From Chloroflexota bacterium (lineage in GTDB: Bacteria > Chloroflexota > Anaerolineae > B4-G1 > SLSP01), in the NCBI GenBank assembly GCA_012798275.1, contig JAAZNO010000362.1, positions 1 to 5,078 of the forward strand: 5,078 nt of DNA. The letters are read 5' to 3'. The position numbers were made by a program, and so were the translations under genes. Of this stretch, positions 1 to 4,593 are shown piece after piece. The notes beneath the pieces are model-generated. The model was not told where the DNA came from and did no database searches. It saw nothing but the letters and a program-made list of their open reading frames with translations. The first letter of the stretch is position 1; each line of letters starts with the position of its first letter.

Positions 1-542
1 ACGTCGTAGAGCAGGTGCACGATGAGCATGGGACCGGCGGGCGTCTCCGGCAGGAGGCGGACTTCCAGGTCTTGCGCGCCGCCGCCCAGCTGCGCGAGGA
101 CGGGGTCCACGGCATGGGCCAGGGCCAGGAGTGCCGCTTTCTCCGCCAGAAGGCGCGCCTGCGCGGCCTCGAGATCGTCAAGGCCCATGACCTGCAGCTG
201 TCCGATCATCACCGGCTCGGCGGTGCTCGCGCTGAAGCCGCCGCCGGCGCGCGCCAGTCGGGCAGCCAGCGAGGCCCCCGCGACGACCGACGGCTCCTCG
301 ATCACCATGGGCACCAGCACGTCGCGGCCGTTCACCGTGAAATTGGCGGCGATGCCGAGTGGCAGGCTGTAGATCCCGATAACGTTCTCGATCATGGCCG
401 CGCCGTGTTCCACATCCAGGCCCAAAATGCCGGAGAGCACGGCTTGCTCTTCGGCATTCAGCGCGGCCCAGTCGGCAACCAGCTGCAGACGTTCAGCGCC
501 GCTCAGATTATAAAATCCCGCAATACGGGAACTGTGTTCCAC
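1..542 (-). CDS. mvaA: Class II hydroxymethylglutaryl-CoA reductase, N-terminal part (3' end beyond window)
   Basis: This enzyme interconverts HMG-CoA and mevalonate in the cytosol using NAD(P)H, the committing step of the mevalonate route to isoprenoids (or of mevalonate breakdown). The frame runs from a GTG at 542-540 to the left edge without a stop, giving 180 of the roughly 425-430 residues usual for the family. Visible landmarks are the N-terminal SRIAGFYNLSGAER (residues 5-18), MIENVIGIYSLPLGIAANF (50-68), and VPMVIEEPSVVAGAS (77-91). The EEPS glutamate falls at residue 82-83, matching the catalytic Glu83 of the Pseudomonas mevalonii enzyme and supporting the GTG start. GGFSAS (100-105) and MIGQLQV follow. 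The catalytic Lys, Asp and His lie outside the window. A TAG at 572-570 closes the frame upstream. GGGAG sits 12 nt before the GTG, a rather long spacing; a CTG two codons earlier would be better spaced but is an unusual start. The family call is firm; the synthetic or catabolic direction cannot be told here. Confidence 0.93.
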   Translation of the reverse strand, partial: MEHSSRIAGFYNLSGAERLQLVADWAALNAEEQAVLSGILGLDVEHGAAMIENVIGIYSLPLGIAANFTVNGRDVLVPMVIEEPSVVAGASLAARLARAGGGFSASTAEPVMIGQLQVMGLDDLEAAQARLLAEKAALLALAHAVDPVLAQLGGGAQDLEVRLLPETPAGPMLIVHLLYD

Positions 543-592
543 AGGCAGACTATACTCCCGATGTCCTGGCTATCTTTTAACGCTCACATCTT

Positions 593-621
593 AGCATAAA
601 GCAGCTCTCAAAAGCTCTCAG
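593..621 (-). promoter_or_regulatory. Probable sigma70-type promoter of mvaA
   Basis: Read on the minus strand, CTGAGA (621-616, 4 of 6 to TTGACA) and TATGCT (598-593, 4 of 6 to TATAAT) are separated by 17 bp. This would start transcription near 585 and leave a leader of about 43 nt before the GTG. It is a plausible but weak match, chosen because of its position and spacing; no transcript data support it. Confidence 0.35.
603..620. repeat. Direct repeat AGCTCTCA x2, 10-bp period, in mvaA promoter
   Basis: AGCTCTCA occurs at 603-610 and again at 613-620, separated by AA. On the minus strand it reads TGAGAGCT-TT-TGAGAGCT. The period is about one helical turn, and the repeat covers the spacer and -35 side of the proposed mvaA promoter. 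Two direct half-sites on one face of the helix would suit a regulator bound as a tandem dimer, but no known operator is recognised. Confidence 0.4.
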
Positions 622-744
622 ACCTGTTTCAAAGCCTTCCAAACGTCGGCGGACTTGCTTTCTCGGCTAATCAGGTATATGCTTTTTTTCATTGGACGGT
701 ATCGGAAATAAGACGGCCTCAGCGGCGCAAATAATTTTAACCCT

Positions 745-791
745 GGAGTCACAGAGGACACGGCGTCTTATCAGATTTTTCCTGTGTCTCC
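745..791. repeat. Imperfect inverted repeat around ACAGAGGACAC
   Basis: GGAGTCACAG (745-754) and CTGTGTCTCC (782-791) are complementary at 9 of 10 positions, with a 27-bp spacer containing a run of five T (776-780). The left side continues into AGAGGACAC, a word I associate with dispersed intergenic repeats in some bacteria; that link is memory, not a search. It may be a decayed repeat copy. A terminator role is unlikely because it lies upstream of both divergent genes. Confidence 0.25.
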
Positions 792-920
792 GGCATCTCT
801 GGTAAATTTTCGATGATGTGATACTGCTCACGGCCATAATCTTTCAAATCTCGTAACTGTTCAACCTGGCGTCAACTATCCAGACGGCAATGGACGAACC
901 TTTGTGACCGGTAGTTTTTG

Positions 921-950
921 CCCCTCCCCAGTGCACGCACTGGGGAGGGG
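921..950. repeat. Perfect inverted repeat, 14-bp arms
   Basis: CCCCTCCCCAGTGC (921-934) is followed after AC by its exact complement GCACTGGGGAGGGG (937-950). In RNA this would form a very stable stem of about 13 pairs with a CACG loop. On the plus strand GAGAAAAAAT follows rather than a T-run. On the minus strand the stem is followed by CAAAAACTAC, also without a T-run. An intrinsic terminator is therefore not supported. It forms the left half of the composite element. Confidence 0.85.
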
Positions 951-975
951 GAGAAAAAATAAGGGGGCAAAAAAG

Positions 976-1009
976 TCCCCTTCCCCCCGCGCGCGCGGGG
1001 GGAAGGGGA
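976..1009. repeat. Perfect 34-bp palindrome with alternating GC core
   Basis: The arms are 17 bp each with no spacer: T-CCCC-TT-CCCCCC-GCGC on the left, mirrored by its complement on the right. The centre is the alternating (GC)4 tract at 989-996. Such a sequence can extrude as a cruciform, and the alternating GC core favours left-handed DNA under supercoiling. AGGGGGCAAA flanks it on both sides as a direct repeat. It is the right half of the composite element. Confidence 0.85.
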
Positions 1010-1046
1010 TAGGGGGCAAAGGCGGTACGTATTACAAATTTGATTC

Positions 1047-1066
1047 TTTCAGCAATTGCTCTGAAA
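1047..1066. repeat. Imperfect dyad with AGCAATTGCT core
   Basis: A perfect 10-bp palindrome AGCAATTGCT (1051-1060) is flanked by TTTC (1047-1050) and, after a 2-bp offset, GAAA (1063-1066). It lies about 120 bp before recN. It could be a regulator site or chance in AT-rich DNA; I recognise no known operator. Confidence 0.25.
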
Positions 1067-1097
1067 TCTATGCCGTTTCTCAGTCGGTGGTTGAATC

Positions 1098-1118
1098 GTT
1101 ACAATGAAAGATTGTAAC
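1098..1118. promoter_or_regulatory. Operator-like perfect dyad GTTACAAT-N5-ATTGTAAC
   Basis: GTTACAAT (1098-1105) and ATTGTAAC (1111-1118) are exact complements around the spacer GAAAG, giving a 21-bp dyad with 8-bp arms. Its size and symmetry fit binding of a dimeric helix-turn-helix regulator. It overlaps the -35-like ATGAAA (1104-1109) of a candidate recN promoter, so occupancy would be expected to repress. It does not match the LexA box types I know (CTG-N10-CAG or GAAC-N4-GTTC), so a simple SOS assignment is not supported. Confidence 0.45.
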
Positions 1119-1133
1119 CGTGGAAAGTATAGT
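1104..1133 (+). promoter_or_regulatory. Candidate recN promoter
   Basis: ATGAAA (1104-1109, 4 of 6) is followed after 18 bp by TATAGT (1128-1133, 5 of 6 to TATAAT). A second -10-like hexamer, TATAAC (1140-1145, also 5 of 6), lies one repeat unit downstream but has no good -35. The expected start near 1140-1152 gives a 30-40 nt leader for recN. Which hexamer is used cannot be decided from the sequence. Confidence 0.35.
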
Positions 1134-1143
1134 GGAAAGTATA
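1120..1143. repeat. Exact 12-bp tandem duplication GTGGAAAGTATA x2
   Basis: GTGGAAAGTATA at 1120-1131 is followed with no gap by an identical copy at 1132-1143. Each copy supplies TATA to a -10-like hexamer (TATAGT and TATAAC), so the duplication may have doubled or shifted the recN core promoter. It could equally be two binding sites one helical turn apart, or simple replication slippage. Confidence 0.6.
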
Positions 1144-1181
1144 ACTGAAGCGCGAGTATATCTGCGGGGTGAGGGGCGCGT

Positions 1182-3017
1182 GTGTTAAAAGAGCTGCATA
1201 TTCGAGATTTTGCCATCATTGACGAATTGCATTTGAACCTGGAGCCGGGTTTCAATATTCTCACAGGGGAGACCGGCGCCGGTAAATCCATCGTGATTGA
1301 TGCGGTGATGCTGTTGCTGGGCGGGCGCGCCGATGCGACGGCGATCCGCGAGGGCGCCACGCGCGCCTTGGTCGAAGGGATGTTTCAGCTCGACGCCGGG
1401 CAGCAGGCGCGGCTCGCGCCGCTCCTCGAGCAAGAGGGGCTGGATAGCGAGGCCGCCGATGTGCTGTGGCTGAGTCGCGAGCTCCGCGACAATGGCCGTT
1501 CGGTCGCGCGTGTCAACGGCTCGGTGGTCGCGGCGGCGTTGTTGCGCCAGCTTGGCGAGCAGTTGGTGGACATTCACGGGCAGAGCGAGCATCTGAGCCT
1601 CCTGCGGGTTGCGGAGCATGTGCAGCTGCTGGATCGCTTTGCCGATCTCGGGGAATTGCGGGAGCGCGTCGCTGAGGCGGTCCGACGCCTGCAGGCAGTA
1701 CGGCGGGAGTTGCAAGCGCTGCGCCAGGACGAAAGCAGCCGGATGCAGCGGCAGGACCTGTTGCGCTTCCAGCTGCAGGAGCTCACGGCCGCGGCGTTGC
1801 AAATCGGCGAGGAGGACGAGCTTGCGGCAGAGCGCGTTCGCCTGGCGAATGCGGAGCAGCTGGCGTCGCTGACGGCGACGTTGCTGACGCTGCTCGAGGA
1901 GGGCGCGGAAGAGTCGCCGGCGGTGCTTGATCTGTTGGGCCAGGGGCAACGGGAGATGGCCGCGCTGGTGCGGGTGGATCCCTCGCTGAGCTCTCAGGAG
2001 AGCGCCTGGCTGGAAGCAGTGTATCAGCTCGAGGATCTGGCGCGCTCCCTGCGGGAATACCTGGGCCGCATCGAGTTCAACCCGCGCCGGCTGCAGCAGG
2101 TCGAGGAGCGCCTGGCGCTGATTCACAGCCTGCGGCGCAAATACGGCGGCGACATCCCTGAGATTCTGGCCTACGCGACCAGAATCGCGGCGGAGCTGGA
2201 AGCTCTGGAGCACAGCGACGAGCGCATCGCCGGGCTGGAAGAAGCGGCGGCGGCGTGCAGTGTGGCGGCGGCGGAACTGTGTGGGACGCTGTCGGCGGCG
2301 CGACGAGATGCCGCGCGACGGCTGGCTGCCGGCGTTGAGGGGGAACTGGCCGATCTGCGCATGGGGGGGACGCGGTTTGGCGTCGCGTTCCGCTGTGAGA
2401 CGGACCCCGCCGGTCTGCCGCTGGAAACGGCGCTGCCGGCGGAGGTGTGGGTCACGGCAGACGACGTCGAGGTCCAGGACGACACTCCCGTATCGTCCGC
2501 CGCTTTCGATCTCACGGGGGTGGAGCAGGTGGAATTCCTGATCGCGCCGAATGTAGGCGAGGGACTCAAGCCGCTGGCGCGCATCGCTTCGGGGGGAGAG
2601 ACGGCGCGGCTCATGCTGGCGCTCAAGACGGTGCTTTCGCGCGCCGATCGCACACCGACGTTGATTTTCGACGAGATTGATCAGGGCATCGGCGGGCGCG
2701 TTGGGGCCATTGTCGGCGCCAAGCTCTGGCGGCTGACCCGGCCAACGGGAGCGGCCACGGGGGACGCACAGCCGGCGCATCAGGTGTTGTGCATCACCCA
2801 TCTGCCGCAGCTGGCCGCGTTTGGCGATGCCCATTACGGCGTGCAAAAGGCCGTGGTGGAAGGGCGCACGGTGACCACGGTGCGGCGTTTGGAAACGGCG
2901 GCGCGGTTGGAGGAACTGGCGCAGATGTTGGGGACGCAGGGCGCGGCCTCGCGGCAGGGCGCGGAAGAACTTCTGGCGCAGGCGGCCGCGCATAAAGGCG
3001 GGTTTGCTGACTCTTAG
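1182..3017 (+). CDS. recN: DNA repair protein RecN (SMC-like ATPase)
   Basis: RecN is a cytosolic SMC-family ATPase that acts early in recombinational repair of double-strand breaks. The 611-residue product has a head-coil-head layout. Walker A is GETGAGKS (29-36), the Q-loop region is DIHGQSEH (130-137), a Glu/Arg/Leu/Gln-rich coiled coil covers roughly 155-200 and 300-385, the ABC signature is IASGGETAR (468-476), Walker B with catalytic Glu is LIFDEID (494-500), and the H-loop is ITHLPQLAAFGD with His540. All ATPase motifs are intact. The GTG start gives the canonical MLKELHIRDFAIID N-terminus and has GAGGGG (1171-1176) about 5 nt upstream. At 611 residues it is longer than the usual 550-570; part of the excess is a Thr/Gly/Ala/Pro-rich insert at about 520-532, between Walker B and the H-loop. 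The signature reads GGETAR, where GGELSR is common. It is divergent from mvaA and followed by a 79-bp gap. The identification is secure. Confidence 0.97.
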   Translation: MLKELHIRDFAIIDELHLNLEPGFNILTGETGAGKSIVIDAVMLLLGGRADATAIREGATRALVEGMFQLDAGQQARLAPLLEQEGLDSEAADVLWLSRELRDNGRSVARVNGSVVAAALLRQLGEQLVDIHGQSEHLSLLRVAEHVQLLDRFADLGELRERVAEAVRRLQAVRRELQALRQDESSRMQRQDLLRFQLQELTAAALQIGEEDELAAERVRLANAEQLASLTATLLTLLEEGAEESPAVLDLLGQGQREMAALVRVDPSLSSQESAWLEAVYQLEDLARSLREYLGRIEFNPRRLQQVEERLALIHSLRRKYGGDIPEILAYATRIAAELEALEHSDERIAGLEEAAAACSVAAAELCGTLSAARRDAARRLAAGVEGELADLRMGGTRFGVAFRCETDPAGLPLETALPAEVWVTADDVEVQDDTPVSSAAFDLTGVEQVEFLIAPNVGEGLKPLARIASGGETARLMLALKTVLSRADRTPTLIFDEIDQGIGGRVGAIVGAKLWRLTRPTGAATGDAQPAHQVLCITHLPQLAAFGDAHYGVQKAVVEGRTVTTVRRLETAARLEELAQMLGTQGAASRQGAEELLAQAAAHKGGFADS

Positions 3018-3031
3018 AAGCAAGTTATAAT
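3004..3031 (+). promoter_or_regulatory. Probable promoter between recN and the DUF4388 gene
   Basis: A perfect TATAAT lies at 3026-3031, with TTGCTG (3004-3009, 3 of 6) 16 bp upstream, overlapping the end of recN. Transcription would start near 3038, about 60 nt before the next ATG. No terminator is seen after recN, so read-through is also possible. This suggests the DUF4388/GTPase pair can be expressed independently of recN. Confidence 0.45.
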
Positions 3032-3096
3032 GGGGTTATGTAAGATTTTCACGACACACTTTTGGTTTTCCTGAGATCGGAGTAAGGACGGCAGAA

Positions 3097-3957
3097 ATGG
3101 CGCTAAAAGGCAACTTGAAGGATTTCGGCATCACACAACTGCTGAACCTGATCAACCTGGCCCGTAAAACGGGGACGCTCTACCTGGAGGGTGCGCAAAG
3201 CAAGGCCTACCTGTGTTTCCGCGAGGGAGCGTTAGTGTACGCCGCAGCGGATGGACAGGAACTCGCGTTGTTACCCTTGCTACAAAAAGCGGGTAAGTTG
3301 ACGGCGGAGCAGGCGCGCGTTATTGCGACCAACATGGGTAGCAAACCCGACCGGGATGTGGCGCTGATGCTTATCCAGTCGGGACATGTCCAGCAGCAGG
3401 AACTGGTGCAGCTCGTGCGCCAACACATCACGGACACGGCTTACAGCGTGTTTTCCTGGAATGCGGGGACGTTCCGCTTCGAGCCGAACGAGTTGCCCAT
3501 TCAGGGCAAGCTGGTGAGCTCGATTGCCCTGGAAAACGTCATTATGGAGGGGAGCCGGCGGCTCAAAGAGTGGGAACGGCTGCAGGAAGAGATCCCTTCC
3601 CTCGACGTGGCGCTGAAATTTGCCGAGAAGCCCAACACCCCGTTGCGGGATGTGAACCTGACTGTGGAGGAGTGGCGGGTGATTTCCTTCGTCAATCCGC
3701 GCAACGCCATCCGGCAGATCGCACAGTACAACAACATGAGCGAATTTCAGATTCGCAAGATCGTCTATGGCCTGCTGCAAGCGGGGTTGGTCGAAATCAT
3801 TCGTCCGCCGAGGCAGATGGCTGAAGCCACGGTCGGGGAGCCGCGGAGCGTTCGGCCGGAGGAGAAGGAACGTCCTGAGGCCATGATGGGGGCGCGTCGC
3901 CCTGACGTCAAGCGCAGCTTGATTCACAAGCTCATTGATCGCATTCGGGAGCTCTAG
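3097..3957 (+). CDS. DUF4388 domain protein with winged-helix-like C-terminal domain
   Basis: This 286-residue soluble protein has no signal peptide or membrane segment. Residues 1-130 look like DUF4388: GNLKDFGITQLLNLINLARKTGTLYL (5-30), a strand pair with FREGALVYA (41-49), and the SWNAGTFRFEP turn (120-130). ENVIMEGSRRLKEWERL (146-162) is the helix that typically follows in such proteins. Residues 187-236 (LTVEEWRVISFV to LVEII) resemble a winged helix of the kind that ends many DUF4388 proteins. A polar Pro/Glu/Arg-rich linker (237-268) leads to a basic amphipathic helix (270-286). DUF4388 is a domain of unknown function often found in signalling and gliding-type proteins; no enzyme residues are evident. 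The ATG at 3097 has TAAGGA (3083-3088) 8 nt upstream. The stop lies 3 bp before a Ras-like GTPase gene, suggesting a coupled pair in which this protein is an adaptor, effector or regulator of the GTPase. That role is inference. Confidence 0.85.
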   Translation: MALKGNLKDFGITQLLNLINLARKTGTLYLEGAQSKAYLCFREGALVYAAADGQELALLPLLQKAGKLTAEQARVIATNMGSKPDRDVALMLIQSGHVQQQELVQLVRQHITDTAYSVFSWNAGTFRFEPNELPIQGKLVSSIALENVIMEGSRRLKEWERLQEEIPSLDVALKFAEKPNTPLRDVNLTVEEWRVISFVNPRNAIRQIAQYNNMSEFQIRKIVYGLLQAGLVEIIRPPRQMAEATVGEPRSVRPEEKERPEAMMGARRPDVKRSLIHKLIDRIREL

Positions 3958-3960
3958 TCC

Positions 3961-4500
3961 ATGCAAACACTGAAGATCGTCGTGACGGGGCCCTTTGCTT
4001 CTGGGAAGACCGAATTCATCCAGAGTGTGAGTGAAATTGATGTCGTTTCGACCGAAAGGAAGATCTCCAGCCGGGCCGAGCGTATTAAGGACGCGACGAC
4101 GGTGGCGATGGACTTCGGTCGCATTACCATTGATGAGGAATTGATCCTCTATTTGTTTGGCACGCCGGGACAGCGCCGTTTCGATTTTATGTGGGAAATC
4201 CTCTCTGAGGGGATGCTGGGCTTTGTGGTGATGGTGGACAGCACCCGGCCGGAGACCTTCCGCGAGGCGCAGCGCATTTTAGACACTTTCCGCGCCTATT
4301 CACCTGTGCCGTACATCGTCGCCGCCAACAAGCAGGACATACCGGATGCCTGGCCGGCTGATGACTTGCGCATCGTGCTCAAGATTGAGCCGGACGTCAA
4401 GGTCGTCCCGTGCGTGGCGCGCGACCGTGAGAGCGTCAAGCAAGTGTTGCTGGAACTCCTGTATTCAATCCTCGAGGTCATGGATCAGACCGAAGAGTAA
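3961..4500 (+). CDS. Small Ras-like GTPase (COG2229/MglA-like type)
   Basis: The 179-residue product is a single compact G domain. It has G1 GPFASGKT (10-17), a Thr-rich switch I region KDATTVAMDFG (43-53) for G2, G3-like FGTPGQRRF (66-74) and G4 NKQD (123-126). PCVARD (150-155) is at the usual G5 place. The G3 Asp of DxxGQ is replaced by Gly67, while Gly70 and Gln71 remain; this GTPGQ form is typical of the bacterial COG2229 branch as I recall it. G5 lacks the SAK consensus. There is no lipid-anchor Cys at the C-terminus, no signal peptide and no membrane segment, so it should be cytosolic. The ATG follows the DUF4388 stop by 3 bp, with GGGAG (3947-3951) inside the previous gene, suggesting translational coupling. 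The family relatives include polarity and motility switches (MglA), but nothing here fixes the process. Confidence 0.9.
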   Translation: MQTLKIVVTGPFASGKTEFIQSVSEIDVVSTERKISSRAERIKDATTVAMDFGRITIDEELILYLFGTPGQRRFDFMWEILSEGMLGFVVMVDSTRPETFREAQRILDTFRAYSPVPYIVAANKQDIPDAWPADDLRIVLKIEPDVKVVPCVARDRESVKQVLLELLYSILEVMDQTEE

Positions 4501-4531
4501 CCGTTTTTTAACCGAACCGCAACGGCCCCTT

Positions 4532-4561
4532 TTGCTTCGGCCGCAAGAGGTATGTTATCAT
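4532..4561 (+). promoter_or_regulatory. Weak candidate promoter for the hydrolase gene
   Basis: TTGCTT (4532-4537, 3 of 6) and TATCAT (4556-4561, 5 of 6) are 18 bp apart in the 93-bp gap between the GTPase stop and the hydrolase start. Transcription would begin close to 4568, leaving a short leader. The gap also holds a run of six T (4504-4509) without a preceding stem, so no terminator is called. The hydrolase may therefore be independently transcribed or the last gene of a longer unit. Confidence 0.3.
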
Positions 4562-4593
4562 AGAAGCACTGGGGAGAGGCCGGAATTGATGTC

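Larger units (their letters stand above)
914..1022. mobile_element. Putative MITE/REP-like composite palindromic element
   Basis: This 109-bp block holds two perfect GC-rich palindromes (921-950 and 976-1009). Its ends are inverted: TTTGCCCC at 917-924 and GGGGCAAA at 1013-1020. CGGTA occurs just outside both ends (909-913 and 1023-1027), which could be a 5-bp target duplication. AGGGGGCAAA is found twice as a direct repeat (962-971 and 1011-1020), bracketing the second palindrome. TTTTTGCCCC (915-924) also pairs with GGGGCAAAAA (964-973), enclosing the first palindrome. No transposase is encoded, so it would be a non-autonomous element or a REP doublet. The repeats are seen directly; mobility is inferred, and a chance 5-bp match cannot be excluded. 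Confidence 0.5.
543..1181. other. Divergent intergenic region mvaA / recN, no protein gene seen
   Basis: About 640 bp separate the two divergent starts. The stretch is visibly richer in A and T than the flanking genes except for the GC-rich block at 921-1016. A reading frame at 904-1107 exists only because it passes through the GC-rich palindromes, and it lacks a ribosome site and recognisable domains. No tRNA, rRNA or known riboswitch fold was recognised. The identifiable content is promoter-proximal repeats on both sides and a palindromic repeat element, listed separately. Positions about 622-740 and 792-908 hold nothing I can name. Confidence 0.6.

Noticed and set aside
15..599. Open frames on the plus strand at 15-599 and 22-372
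   Set aside because: They lie opposite the clear HMG-CoA reductase frame and give low-complexity Arg/Ala/Gly-rich products.
921..950. Intrinsic terminator
   Set aside because: The stem is strong, but there is no T-run on either strand immediately after it, and it lies upstream of both divergent genes.
914..1022. CRISPR array
   Set aside because: There are only two dissimilar palindromes and one short direct repeat pair, with no regular repeat-spacer pattern.
904..1107. 67-codon plus-strand frame through the palindromes
   Set aside because: The product is dictated by repeat sequence (Gly/Lys-rich), with no ribosome site and no domain.
1098..1118. LexA/SOS box
   Set aside because: The dyad does not match CTG-N10-CAG or GAAC-N4-GTTC type operators.
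1185..3023. A 612-codon open frame on the minus strand opposite recN
   Set aside because: It is the antisense shadow of a GC-rich gene; its protein is Arg/Gln/His-rich without recognisable domains, whereas the plus frame has every RecN motif.
3004..3023. TTGCT/AGCAA inverted repeat at the end of recN as a terminator
   Set aside because: It has only 5 weak pairs and no following T-run; it overlaps the proposed promoter and is probably chance.
3280..3966. 228-codon minus-strand frame opposite the DUF4388 gene
   Set aside because: It is a shadow frame; the plus-strand gene has a ribosome site, family motifs and coupling to the GTPase.
4504..4543. Terminator after the GTPase gene (T6 run and a CGGCC/GGCCG pair)
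   Set aside because: The T-run precedes rather than follows the weak 5-bp stem, and the stem has an 11-nt loop with no T-run after it.
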